A stretch of DNA of 64,000 nt from Proales similis (GCA_019059635.1 JAGVRJ010000006.1:1302001-1366000), one strand, 5' to 3'; counted from the stretch's first letter, positions 1 to 11,900 are shown. Translations and numbers: made by a program. Notes: a model not told the origin generated them from the letters alone.

Positions 1-477
1 GGATGTCGCAAGTCGTCAAATGCAAAGGAAGAGCCGGCCTATGCGAGTTCGAACAGTGTGTACAGCAGCATAAACAAGACGAGATCGAGAATATTGTACA
101 AATCTGAATACGACAACTCGTATTTGAGCACACCGCTCAGGCCAGAGCGGAGAAGAACTCAGCTAGCCGAGGCGAGTTCAATTTACATGAGCGTGAACGG
201 AACGCCTTATGAGAACTCAACGCCCTACATAAACATATTGTTCGAATCGCCCGGGTCTAAACGCAAGGCGGCTAGTCGCCGCTTCGATCGCTTTCCGTTG
301 AGCAGCGAAGAAACCGAGCCAAGCCTATATGACAACAGTATGCAGACACTGTCGACCAACTCTCGCTCGTTCGACGAGAACATCGAAGAATACGAAGATC
401 CCAAATTCGACGATCTGAACAAGCCGCGCAAAAAGCAGCTCGAGCAAGACGCGGCTAGATCGACCACGCTCTCGTGA
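1..477 (+). CDS. C-terminal part of an unrecognised gene, cut by the window edge
   Basis: An open frame runs in phase from base 1 to a TGA at 475-477, giving at least 158 residues. The product is hydrophilic, rich in Ser, Asn, Glu and Arg, with several Tyr residues in acidic or Asn-rich settings (for example near YENSTPYIN), and a charged end (LNKPRKKQLEQ). There is no hydrophobic segment or cysteine pattern. This composition is common in cytoplasmic tails of adhesion molecules or receptors, but I do not recognise the protein and the N-terminal part lies outside the window. The downstream AATAAA at 802-807 fits the end of this gene. Confidence 0.6.
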   Translation, partial: GCRKSSNAKEEPAYASSNSVYSSINKTRSRILYKSEYDNSYLSTPLRPERRRTQLAEASSIYMSVNGTPYENSTPYINILFESPGSKRKAASRRFDRFPLSSEETEPSLYDNSMQTLSTNSRSFDENIEEYEDPKFDDLNKPRKKQLEQDAARSTTLS

Positions 478-801
478 ACGCCTCACTACCGAACAAACGA
501 AATCACACCGGCCAGACTAGTCTTACAGTTCATTCGTCTTGTTCGCAGTCGACTCACTCACTCTCTCTGTAAATAATTGTTTCCCTTTTGCATCTATGGA
601 GTCGACTGCCGCCGTCAAAGGGCGCTTGTTTGTTTTTTCTTTTCCTCTCATTTAACTGTATGCGCTCTCTTTGACGCTTTGTATCCGATCCTAAAAGCGA
701 AAGAGGCGCCAAATGCCAAAATTGAACTTTTCTTTGTTATCCAAAAATTCAAATATTCAGCCCAAGTCGACACACAAGATTTTATTTTTTTTTTTTTATG
801 T

Positions 802-807
802 AATAAA
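802..807 (+). terminator. Poly(A) signal of the first gene
   Basis: AATAAA lies about 325 bases after the TGA of the first gene and directly after a long T tract (780-797). It is the only AATAAA before the cathepsin D gene. Confidence 0.5.
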
Positions 808-1003
808 TTAACCAGTCAAGGAGAGATTAAATCAATGTGAGCTTTTACTACTACTTTTCTGCTATCTGCGCAAATTCAGTAAATTCGCCCGATTCAAACA
901 GACGAGGGAAAAAAAGGACAAAAATTTCGACCCCGATCGATATCCTGGCTGCTTGTTTGCATTCATTCGTCCGCCCGTTCTTTATTTCCTTTCTCTTTTT
1001 GCC

Positions 1004-1036
1004 TGCTCTCTCACTCTCTCTCTCTCTCTCTCTCTC
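1004..1036. repeat. CT dinucleotide repeat in the cathepsin D 5' region
   Basis: A nearly pure CT/TC tract of about 33 bases lies 110 bases upstream of the cathepsin D start codon. Similar CT or GA tracts occur near several other genes here. They may be promoter GAGA-type elements or simple microsatellites. Confidence 0.6.
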
Positions 1037-1146
1037 GCACTCGCTCCATCTTGCAAAGTTTGCTTATTGCAAAGAAACACTGTCTCAGCGTCTAAGCTGA
1101 GCACTGCTCGACTGGCAGCTTGAATTCAAATCGATTTTATTTAGAA

Positions 1147-2882
<1,736 letters not shown>

Positions 2883-2984
2883 ACCTCTTTATCTTTGAAT
2901 GACTTGAACCATTATCAAAACAATATTCGATTGAATTTTTACTCGATATTGCAAAAGACTCGCTGAAGAGTACCAATCATTTAG

Positions 2985-2990
2985 AATAAA
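2985..2990 (+). terminator. Poly(A) signal of cathepsin D
   Basis: AATAAA about 100 bases after the cathepsin D stop codon. Confidence 0.6.
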
Positions 2991-3479
2991 AACAAATGAA
3001 CTCATTTGCTCTTTTCTGATGGAGGCGGGTCGGATTTCTACTTTTGATTAAAGCGATAGTGCGAAGATCTTTTGCAATTTATCGAGTTTAACGCCATCTT
3101 TATTTCAACGCTTTATGCATACGAGCTTGTTTCGTTCTCGACGCATTTCGGTCGCTTCTTTGATACAAATAAGAGGTTTCAAGATTTTGAAAGGTATTAA
3201 TAGCGATATTAATAATACATATCAAGTATGTGTTGATTGATATGACTATTGATCGGTCGCGACAGGGAAGAAACGCGTTGGATCAGCCGAGTCTTTTACA
3301 GATTCGAATGGGCCGGCGGTTCTGAGTTGCGGCCTACAACCAAAATAAAAATGAAATTCAAACTCCAAAGCTGTGAATCTCTCGCTCATTCGATTCAGTT
3401 CACTCTCTCGCCCTGACGGCTTATTTCGGCTCGAGTGGCGGTGTGCTCGTTTTTTCCGTCAATAGAAACAAAACAGCAG
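2991..3479. other. Intergenic, cathepsin D to REV1-like
   Basis: About 490 bases with no open frame resembling a gene. It presumably holds the promoter and 5' UTR of the REV1-like gene. I see no convincing TATA box or repeat. Confidence 0.5.
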
Positions 3480-4626
3480 ATGCAAAGATCACGAGCACGC
3501 GGCAGTGAGGATGACTGGGACTGGGTGAATAATAGTCCGAGTTGAGAGTTTAGCTTTCAGAGTTGTTTGAGCTTTTCTTTTCGAAAGGGGGCATATTTTG
3601 CGATAAAAAAAAAGAAACTAGAGCGACAATTTGAAGAAGAGAAAGCTGGCCAGTCCTCTGACCATCCGCTTAAAAGTCTTTTTAATGGAATCGGCATCTA
3701 CGTGAACGGCTACACTCAGCCGCCGGCCATAGAGCTAAAAGAGATCATGGTAAGAAATGCTGAAACTAGCTCTCTGGCTCTGGTCTTGTTCAGGCTTTGC
3801 TCAAGCTCAAGTACGGCGGCTTTCTCTACGAGTACATGAATGACAATGTCACGCATATAATCGCCTCAAATTTGGCCTATTCCAAAGCTCTGGCGCTCAA
3901 AAACCGCTTGGTTGTTCGGCCCGAATGGATAGTCGACAGGTTAAGAGTCCTAAAATGGATTTTTTTCATTCAAGCTGGGTTCTTAAATGAAAAATCAGCA
4001 TCAAGGAAGGCAGACTACTTCCGACGCTCAACTATACGCTTCAGACGGCTTCTCATGATCCCAATCAGAATCGACTCACCGGATTTCTAAGAAACAAGCA
4101 ACTTGCTGATAGAGAGACGAACAAAGGCCTCAAGCGCAAGTCAAGTGAATCATTTCAGTCAGAATCGAAATGTTTTAAAGCTGAGCAATGTTGTACAAAA
4201 AGCGACTTGAGCGGCAAAGAGAAGGAAAAAATCGAAAACTCTGACAAACGATACAAAGCCGAATACGATAGATTCGTATTGAGACTAAATCAGACGAAAC
4301 TGAGCTGCGCAAAAATTTTTAAGCCAACTGATACAGTAGAACTAATCGAACGTTACAAGCATTTGATGCACCAGTGGATACTGAGCAGCCAGTCGAGTCA
4401 GAGCGAAATAGCCGACAGTGACGAATTCGACACATACCAGGGCTTCGTCATGTACATGCTGCTCGAGCTCAGGGACTTTGAGAATTTGAGTCAACTGCTG
4501 CGAATCGGCAAGCGGCTGGTCAAAAAATTCGGCTCGTCTGATTGGCTACGAGCCCACAAGCATCTGGTTTCTCTTGTACAGGCCGAGTTTTATGAACAAT
4601 TCAATGCCACTCTCAAGCTCGATTGA
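3480..4626 (+). CDS. REV1-like protein without a polymerase domain (BRCT + REV1 C-terminal domain)
   Basis: Four exons (3480-3524, 3588-3749, 3794-3939, 3999-4626) encode 326 residues; vertebrate REV1 has about 1250. The N-terminus matches REV1: an acidic Trp-containing start, then WGAYFAIKKKKLERQF. A BRCT domain follows at about residues 45-130, with FNGIGIYVNGYTQPPA, THIIASNLAYSKA and RPEWIVDR, then a basic linker. The last 98 residues match the REV1 C-terminal domain (helix starting near LIERYKHLMHQWI, end at FNATLKLD). In known REV1 this domain binds REV7 (Pol zeta) and the Y-family polymerases, while the BRCT contacts PCNA and DNA. The whole Y-family catalytic core and the ubiquitin-binding motifs are absent. 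The linker between the two domains is under 110 residues and one exon long, with no room for them. The role is inferred to be a scaffold in translesion synthesis. It could also be a partial paralogue of a complete REV1 elsewhere. Confidence 0.85.
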
Positions 4627-4713
4627 TTGGATTTTTTTAAAAGCTTTACAATCTGTTAATAGACAAAATCTCAATTCAAATCAAATATACATGTGAATCA
4701 ATCAAGTCACAAT

Positions 4714-4719
4714 TTTATT
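4714..4719 (-). terminator. Poly(A) signal of TOM7
   Basis: TTTATT on the plus strand (AATAAA on the minus strand), about 120 bases beyond the TOM7 stop. It lies only 88 bases from the convergent REV1-like stop codon. Confidence 0.5.
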
Positions 4720-4836
4720 CACAAGTCGATAGAACAAGGGACGCAGTCGACTTTGAAAGCTTGTCCGTTTAGAACCAAAGAAGCCTGAACGAGTTTGAGT
4801 TTGAGCCAAGGCGAAGAGGTTAGGACTGGAGGCGAC

Positions 4837-5042
4837 TTACTGCAGTACGGACAAGGGCGGTTGACCTTCATCTGCTCCGACGCTAAAGCCTGAACAAGGT
4901 GTCGTGTTAAATAGTTGCAACTGCAAAAACTTGCGATTAGTTTCTACAAACCGAGATAGATCACAAACGGAATGTAGCCCCAGTGAAGGATAAATCGGCC
5001 GAAGGAGAGAACATTGGCTATTCTTTTCTTGATCTCGGACAT
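4837..5042 (-). CDS. TOMM7: TOM7, small subunit of the mitochondrial outer-membrane translocase
   Basis: Two exons on the minus strand (5042-4952, then 4889-4837) encode 47 residues, close to the usual 50-60. The protein starts MSEIKKRIANVL and continues with the family core RFILHWGYIPFVIYLG, a single membrane segment. After a 62-nt intron the second exon gives FSVGADEGQPPLSVLQ, which aligns with the conserved GADPGMPEP end of animal TOM7. TOM7 is a tail-anchored modulator of TOM complex assembly and of PINK1 stabilisation in mitochondria. The gene is too short for ordinary ORF calling and was recognised only after joining the exons; the join is phase-correct (91 + 53 nt). The donor is GTTTGT, a weak but acceptable site. 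Confidence 0.88.
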
Positions 5043-5407
5043 GCTTTCGTTTCCTGTTTTTTTTTTCTGTCTAAATAGTTCGAAATTGCACGTCAAAAGT
5101 TAAAGCCTTAGCCCACTCGCCGTTGAATGCCTCTAATCCTGAACGCATGCACGCACGCTTCAATCTCATTGAACCACTATGCGCGTTTATGCGCGGTACG
5201 TAGCAGAGACTCAAATTCGTAATACTTCAACATGCGAGCTAATGGAGAGCTCTTTGTCTGATCGGTGCAAAATTGCGATAAAAATGCCGAGACCACCCAG
5301 AAAGAAGCTTCAAATGTCGTTCAAAAAAGAAAATTTATTTTTAGATTTCCGACTGAAACTGCGAACGCTTGATGATGAATTGAAGGTCGAACTGCTGTGC
5401 GAAGGGC
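5043..5407. other. Spacer holding the TMEM60 3' UTR and TOM7 upstream region
   Basis: About 365 bases. AATAAA on the minus strand at 5334-5339 (plus-strand TTTATT) lies 70 bases beyond the TMEM60 stop and is its likely poly(A) signal. The remainder must contain the TOM7 promoter and 5' UTR. A plus-strand open frame crosses here but resembles no known protein. Confidence 0.5.
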
Positions 5408-5776
5408 CTAGGCAGAGAGCTTGACATAAAGTAGAGCGCCGATAATAATCAATACGAGCCAAAATGGAATGAAAACAAACGAGAGTTTGAAAGAGAGTAG
5501 GTTCTCAAGCTTAAGACAAACAAGAGTCTGAAATATGAAAAAGGAGAATAGAGAGACGACCGCCACGACTAGTTTGGTGCGAATCAGATTTGACGCGGCT
5601 CTATTCCGGTAGAGGAGGAGCCCGGCGTCTATGAGATAGCAAATGTTCAATGTAAAAACTGGTCCGAACACGTAGATCCACTTCCAGTCGAATTTGCCAT
5701 CAAGTTTGGACGTAAGAGATGAAAAAAACAAAATCAATGAGCACGAGGTCAGAAATGCGCTGGCGATCGGCTTCAT
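5408..5776 (-). CDS. TMEM60-like four-helix membrane protein
   Basis: A single exon of 122 residues with four hydrophobic segments (about residues 8-22, 32-52, 66-86 and 98-118). It shows the TMEM60 pattern: a KLDGKFDWKWIYVFGPVF segment matching KLD..W.W...F.P.., and later KLENLLSFKLSFVFIPFW matching the KLE....LSYVFIP.W signature. Vertebrate TMEM60 is 133 residues and its molecular function is not established. The start codon lies just 25 bases downstream of the BLOC1S1 stop on the same strand, so the two may share a transcript. The sequence just before the ATG (AAAAAAG|A) could be a splice or trans-splice acceptor. Family membership is well supported; no function is inferred. Confidence 0.8.
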   Translation of the reverse strand: MKPIASAFLTSCSLILFFSSLTSKLDGKFDWKWIYVFGPVFTLNICYLIDAGLLLYRNRAASNLIRTKLVVAVVSLFSFFIFQTLVCLKLENLLSFKLSFVFIPFWLVLIIIGALLYVKLSA

Positions 5777-5801
5777 TCTTTTTTCTTATGATTGTTCTTC
5801 T

Positions 5802-6489
5802 TCAAATTTGAATTGAAATTATCTGATCATCGTCGCTCTGGGCGGCAGAGAAAGGCTCACCTTCGGCTATCTGCTTCAGCGTTAAATCCACTATTCTCAT
5901 GTCAGTTTCAATCTTTTTGGTCCAATTTTCTACGTCGCCCAGTTCCTGTTTGACCGAGACATTAGTAATTGGCGTTAATTTAGGGTTGGGCACTGGCTAG
6001 ATTGCCTTTAGTGCCGTGTTGAAGTTCTCGAGCAGCTGCATCCACTGATCGCTTTGTTTGATAAGCTGACTGGCGCCCTGATTGAGCAGTTTGACTTTGG
6101 CGTCGATTTTCTTCTGATTCACAAACGCTTCAGAGACCCTTTGAATGTTTGGTGAAAGATCTTGAATCGATTAAAACAACGACAGTTCGCTCGAGCAATT
6201 AAACTCACTCTTGGTTCAATCGGTCGACCAGATACTTTGAGAATTTGTTTGTTGCCTGAACAGCCAAGATCCGTTTCTTTTCTTTTTTTTAAGCAATTAT
6301 CAATTTTATTTCATTCAATTTGGCAAAGAATTATATCACTAATGTGGCGAATAAGATGAATGTGTGCATGTATAAATGCGATCAATGGTTGGATGGAACT
6401 GCCAGAATAAAGAGAGTAACGAGCGTACCGAGTTCTTGCTTGCGCGACTGCTGCCGGCTCTGATGCTCCCGGGCCAAGTTTGACAGCAT
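5802..6489 (-). CDS. BLOC1S1: BLOC1S1 (BLOS1/GCN5L1), subunit of BLOC-1 and BORC
   Basis: Four exons on the minus strand (6489-6429, 6281-6209, 6138-6006, 5945-5802) encode 136 residues; human has 125-153. It begins MLSNLAREHQSRQQSRKQEL, like the human MLSRLLKEHQAKQ. It continues with a helical segment (ATNKFSKYLVDRLNQ) and ends with the family signature NTALKELGDVENWTKKIETD. The acidic tail (QSDDDQIISIQI) is unlike vertebrates. BLOC1S1 is an alpha-helical subunit shared by BLOC-1 and BORC, which control biogenesis and positioning of lysosome-related organelles. Intron 3 (6005-5946) must use a GC donor (AAG|GCAATC): no GT donor exists before an in-frame TAG, and the GC-AG join restores the conserved ALKE-GDVENW without a gap. 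It is head-to-head with SEC62. Confidence 0.87.
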
Positions 6490-7192
6490 GCTTGAGAGAA
6501 AGGCCAATTCAGTCGATGCTATTCGCGTTTACTTTTGCTCAGTTCGCGTTCATATTTGATCGCCCAGCGCCAAGCGCCTCATCTGTCCACGTGATCTGCT
6601 AGAGAACGCAAGCGCTTAACGCGCGCACGCACACGCTCAAGTGACAAGACAAACGAGTCGGCAGGCTCGATCCCAACTCAAATAAATCTTTCACTTCACG
6701 CTGCCAACGTTGCCAAATGCAAGTAATTGCAAATTTGCATCGCATTATGGGATCGCTCATAATTGTAGAGAATTATTCACTGCCTTGAGACTTGATTCGA
6801 CAAGTCAGCAAACAGGCGACTCGGCTCTCAAATATTCACCGACGCATATATCTCTCTTATTTACGCACGTTCAAATCGCTGGCATGTCAATGGGCGCCGC
6901 CTTAAATTTTCAATTCTGTCAGGCGCCACCAGGCTCCGGCAGCAGCTACAGACGGGTTTGTTTGAAATGCGCAAATTGTCGACTCGCTGCTAAAAATCGA
7001 GAGTAATTGGCATAATTTCTTTGCTCGCTAGACATTCTGATTACATAACCTTCTAGTTGTTGCTGCTGCTGCTGCATATTTTCGGAGTTTATAGGGCGCT
7101 GCAGAGGGTGTGACGACGCCCTCGAACCATTTGATGATGCTAAGCGAATGCGCACTCATTCTGAATAGTCTTGTTTTAAGTAAACTTTTAGA
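6490..7192. promoter_or_regulatory. Shared upstream region of BLOC1S1 (-) and SEC62 (+)
   Basis: These 703 bases separate two divergently transcribed housekeeping genes and presumably hold both promoters (inference from layout). They include a GC-rich stretch of alternating CG/CA (about 6610-6640). Open frames here on both strands have no recognisable product. No TATA box stands out. Confidence 0.45.
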
Positions 7193-8284
7193 ATGGCCGA
7201 CGCAAAGCAAACGAAACGAAACAGGAGACTTCGACGAGAAGGACCAGGCAGCGACGGAGAAGGCGGCGACCAGCTGAGCAAAGAAGAGAAAAAGGTCGCT
7301 CGTTACCTGCGTCTCAAGTGTCCGTCCAAACAGAGCAATCTAATGGGAATGAAAGTCAACTTCTTTGTCGGAAATAAGCTTGTCGACGCTCTGATGAACT
7401 CCGAATGGGGCCCGAAAGCCGAGGAAAAAGGCAAAACGCCGCTATTCAACAGTCGACAGGCTTGCATCAACTTCATGCAGCGTCTTATGCATTTCAACTA
7501 CTTTAATCGAGCAACAAAAATCTACAAAGAGCAGGCCAAGTCACAGAGTGACGAGAGTCAAGATACTCCACAAGTACGCAAGCGCAAAGTGGGCTCAGAC
7601 ACACCAAAGAGCTCACCCCAGGCACAGAGCGCAAGCGAAGGAGTAGCGCAGCCAAAGCGCAAATTCAAACTTGAACTGCACGACGAGCAGCGTTTCGTCG
7701 ACACCAATGATCCGTATGTGTGGATTTTCGAGCCGACCAGCACTTCCACATATGTGATCGGCTTTCTGCTTATATTGGGCGCCATCGGAATCTGCCTCTT
7801 TCCGCTATGGCCTCCACAGGTCCGCGAAGGCGTCTACTATCTATCCATAACGGGCGCTTCATTTTTGGGCGCTATACTTGGCCTCGCTGTTTTCAAGTAC
7901 ATTTTATTCGCCATCGTATTGATAGTGAGTGTAGGTCGCGTTCGCTTCTGGCTATTCCCCAATCTGACCGAGGACGTTGGATTTTTCGAGTCTTTTGTGC
8001 CTGTGTATACCCTTAAATACGAGTGCGAGAGTGCAAAAGATAGCAAGGCCAACGAAGAAGCTGCCAATAAAGAAAATGCAAAAGACGAGCCGGACGACGA
8101 GTGCGCAGCGGACGCTGTTCAGAAGCAAACTCGACGCAAAAGCAAATCCAACCTGAACGAGGCGAGCGGTACCGACTCGCCCGTGATTGTAAATCGACGC
8201 GATGCTGGAAAGCAACAAGACAACGAAGAGGACGACGAAGACTTTGAGATGCTCGAAGACGATGAGCTAGTCACGAAAAAATGA
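7193..8284 (+). CDS. SEC62: SEC62, ER translocation protein
   Basis: A single exon of 363 residues; human SEC62 has 399. The basic cytosolic N-terminus is followed by the conserved core (KKVARYLRLKCPSKQSNLMG and the VNFFVGNKLVDALMNSEWGP segment). Next come a charged linker, KFKLELHDEQRFVDTNDPYVWIF, two transmembrane segments (about residues 184-203 and 215-243) separated by FPLWPPQVREGVYYLS, then FWLFPNLTEDVGFFESFVPVYT and an acidic C-terminus (EDDEDFEMLEDDELVTKK). SEC62 works with SEC61 and SEC63 in post-translational import of short precursors and, through its C-terminal region, in ER-phagy. The acidic end FEML could serve as an LC3-interacting region (inference). The first ATG of the frame fits the family start. 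Confidence 0.95.
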   Translation: MADAKQTKRNRRLRREGPGSDGEGGDQLSKEEKKVARYLRLKCPSKQSNLMGMKVNFFVGNKLVDALMNSEWGPKAEEKGKTPLFNSRQACINFMQRLMHFNYFNRATKIYKEQAKSQSDESQDTPQVRKRKVGSDTPKSSPQAQSASEGVAQPKRKFKLELHDEQRFVDTNDPYVWIFEPTSTSTYVIGFLLILGAIGICLFPLWPPQVREGVYYLSITGASFLGAILGLAVFKYILFAIVLIVSVGRVRFWLFPNLTEDVGFFESFVPVYTLKYECESAKDSKANEEAANKENAKDEPDDECAADAVQKQTRRKSKSNLNEASGTDSPVIVNRRDAGKQQDNEEDDEDFEMLEDDELVTKK

Positions 8285-8370
8285 TCATAACTTGAAATAA
8301 GCCGCTCTATTGAGCTCCCTCAACAACATCCTCATCTTGATCATCTCAACGTTCAATTTTAGTTCCTATC

Positions 8371-8376
8371 AATAAA
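8371..8376 (+). terminator. Poly(A) signal of SEC62
   Basis: AATAAA, 87 bases after the SEC62 stop codon. Confidence 0.6.
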
Positions 8377-8971
8377 AGAACACAAATTCGACTATTTCAA
8401 CAGCTCCTCTCTTTTATTTTACAAAAGAAGCAACCAGCACAGGAACGGATCGAGAGTTGAGAGCGTCGCCCTTTCACGGCTGCTTCTACTGTAATTAATC
8501 GCATCTTTGAGTTGATTGCTTCAAGTTTATTCGCTGCCGCGTTAGCTCTAGGCTCTGCTGCCCTCATACTCAATCTTGGACTGTTCATATTTGATTTGTG
8601 TTGTAAAGGCCAATCGAAGCGATCGGCAGCAAATTTGATCATTGAATAAACGCAGAAAGCAACAAAAAAGCCGAGCCTCTGTTCTGTTTATTTTACGTCA
8701 AATGTCAAATTTATTCGCATAAAAATTGAGAAGAAAATTTAATAAGAATTAAGAGCGAGAAAAGGAAAATTTGTCTTGATTGTACATGAAAATTCGGCAA
8801 TTAGAGTAGGCTGTTGCTTGAGCTGGATAGAAATGTTGAGGGTGAAAGGCCGTCAGCCGAATAGAAATGAAGAATAAGACCGAAGCAAGTCGTTTCTGTC
8901 TAAATGTTCGTCTGTCTGAATGCCTAAATTTGTCTCAGAATTTCTTGTTTCGTGCACATCTAAGGCTGGAA
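8377..8971. other. Convergent spacer, SEC62 and NuMA-like 3' ends
   Basis: About 595 bases between two convergent genes. Several minus-strand AATAAA motifs (plus-strand TTTATT at 8710-8715, 8687-8692, 8526-8531 and 8413-8418) could end the NuMA-like transcript; 8710-8715 is the nearest to its stop. I see no gene. Confidence 0.5.
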
Positions 8972-11900
8972 TCAAGAGCTAGTTACCAGATTGTTGGATT
9001 TTTTCGGCGAGTGACGCTCTGCGCTTCCGTCGTTGCGTCGCTTCAGTACGGTCTTGTTTAGCTGCGTCGAATGCTTTAGAAATCACTTTTTACACTGTAT
9101 CTTACAACCAGCCGAATCGATTACTCACTCGCCGGAAGTTTTCTTTGTCCGAGCCAGGCGCTTCGTCAGGCGCTTTGCCCAGCCATTCAAGCGCATAGGT
9201 CGATCTTAAATGCGGCTTAGACTGAAGGTTTCGAGTAGACAACGTGGACAGTCGTCTTTCATGGTCCTCTTCCATGCTGGCCATGCTGTTTAGAGATTTC
9301 TGAGTGTTGCTCGGCTCTTCGAGTTCATTTTCGAATATGGCATTGAACGGATTCATAGGATGGATGGACATGGTGTTTTGACTTCCGGTGCGTGAATGGC
9401 AATCGATTGAGCATCGTCTGGATAAGTCGTCTCTGTTTATTTCTTTGAGTGCGCCTCCGGTGCCCAGCGATGGACTAGAACGAGTCGGTCAGCTAGACAA
9501 AAGAGATGCTGCTTGATCGCTTGATTACCTTGTGTACGCAATTGTGGAGTCGTCCATCGCGTAGCGGCTGCACTTCGGTGTGCTAAGGGCTAGAAGAATT
9601 TGCCGAATAGCGGCTTAATATGGTTTGCAATTATGTATTTCAAAACTGTACCCGGTGCGATTGTCGAGCGCGGCTTCAAAAAGCTCTCGCGACTGTTGGC
9701 CTGTTGCTCGGACATTTGATTCATTTTGCGCATCCAATCGTCTTTTTGATTTTTGAGCTGCTCGTTCTCGAACGTGATCGTTTTTATCTTCTCGTTCAGG
9801 TAGTTGATCTCTTCGTTGTTCGAGCGGGCTTGGTTGTGCATCTCGAACAAATGCTGCTTGTGAGCGTGCAGCTCCTTGCTCATCTGCTCGAGTTTAGACT
9901 TCAACGACACGTTCTCTGCCTCCTTTTCTTCAAACACCTTTTTCTTTCGTTCGTAATGCTCTTCAAACTTGGCATTGTACTCTTTCATTGTCTGAGTTTG
10001 ATTGAGCAACTCTTTGATGTGCGAACTCAGTCGCTCTATTTCAGAGTCTTTATCGAGCATGGCCTTGTGAAGCCGCTCAAGCTTCTCTCTGCTCTCCTGC
10101 TGATGGCTTTTGAAATCGTTCAGTTCAGACTTGACTTGGGTCAGCTCGTCTTCGACCGGACCTAGTTTGGCCTTGAGACTCTCGATCTCGCTCGCTCGAC
10201 TTGCAAGCTCGTCTCTAAAGCGTTGTTTGTCCGCTTGGCGGCCTTGTCTTTCGCCTTCTAAATCTTGACGCGATTTCTTCATTATGTTCTCAAACGACTG
10301 CACTTGTTGAATGTATTTCTCAATCAACTGCTTCTGCTGGTCTGGCTGTTGTCTCAGCGTCTCAAGCTCATTGTGTTGATTTTTGATGAACTGCTCGAGC
10401 TCGCTTTGTTTCAATTTCAACGCGTGCAGCTCGTTCTTGACTACTGTCGTCTCCTTTTCCTTAAGCTCGACTTGACGATTTTTCTGCTCCATTTCGGCCT
10501 TGAGACGAACAAACTCGCTTTCTAGATTGGAGCCGTAAGCATTCACTTTGCTCAGCTCCTCAGTTCGCAGTCTCAGCTCGGCCTGACTCTTTTCCAACTG
10601 CTCTTGTAGCAGAGACGACCGTGAGTTCAGGCTCTGTCGCTCAGCCTCCAGTTGAGTAGTAAACTGCTGACTGATTTGCTGAAGCTCGCATTTAGCCATG
10701 TCGAGCTCTTTTTGACAAGTTTCAAATTTGACTCGCAGCTGCTCCGATTCGTTGGTCTTTTCTTTCATTTTTTCGCTCGACTCACTCAGCCACTGCTGAC
10801 GTTCAAATTCAAGACGGGCGCTAAATTGATTGCTCAACTGGCTCGATTCAGATTTGAGCCGTTCTATCTCTTGCATGCTTGACTTGAATTGTTCTTCTTT
10901 CAATCGAATTTGTTCGTTTAAGTCGTTGCTCAATTGACTATGAGTGGCTGTCTGCTTTTCTGACTCGACTTTCAACTCCTCAAGTTGTTGTTCCATTTTA
11001 CCGAGATTGTTCTTTAACTCGCCATTCTCTGTTTCGAGCAGAAGGAATTTGTCGTTAAGCTGCTGCTGAGCTTGTACTAGCTCGTTTTCTCGGTCGAGTT
11101 TAAGTCTGACTTGTTCGGAGAGCTCCTCGACCTCAGCCGCATGCTTCTCCTCGAGCTGTCTCATATGCTCAACCACTTGGGCCTCTTTCTCGTTCAGCTG
11201 TTGACCCATTTCGTCCAGACAGGTGGCCGCATTGCGAGCCTGCTCTTCGAGCTTGGCGTTCTCCTCGGCCTTGGCGCTCAATTCTTGCTTGAGAAACTCA
11301 AACTCCTCCTGGTACTTGACTGCGTCCTGTTCTCGAGCATTCTTTTCGCCCTCGAGCAACTTGACTTGGACGTCCAGATTTTCCTTGAGCGTCGTCATCT
11401 CCGCTTGCTTCTCTTCAAGCTGTTGTTTAATTCGCTCTAGCTCGCACTCACATTGCTTTTGCGCTTCATCTTTGTCCTGCAGAACGTCCTTCATGTAACT
11501 CTGCCAGTTGTTAAAGTCCGTCTGCTTGGCCTCTAGTTCATCGCGCAATTGAGCCAGCCTGCTCTCCTGCTGGCTCTTGGTCGCCTCGAGTTCGTTCCTG
11601 CATCGCTTCAGTTCGCCTTGAACTCGCTCAAACGCTTCGCCTGCCTCGGACAGTTGGTCGCCGAACGTCTTGCGCTCTTGTTGTAAATTTGACTCGAGCT
11701 TGCTAATCAGCTCGCCCTTTTGCTTGATTTTCTCGTTGAGCGAGTTCACCTGCGCCTCGTGATCTTGTTCGATCTGTTGCTTCTCTCGCTCGAAATGCTT
11801 CTTGTCCAGGTCTAGTTTGGTGCTCAGCTCGCACAACTTCAGCTCGTTCTGCTCATTTTTTTCCACATGAGCAGCCAAATCCCTCTTGGCCTGGTCCAAT

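Noticed and set aside
225-467. Minus-strand open frame opposite the first gene
   Set aside because: It is the antisense shadow of the plus-strand coding frame and has no family resemblance.
5179-5424. Plus-strand 81-codon open frame
   Set aside because: It crosses the TMEM60 3' UTR and end of its coding exon on the opposite strand, lacks splice extensions and resembles nothing.
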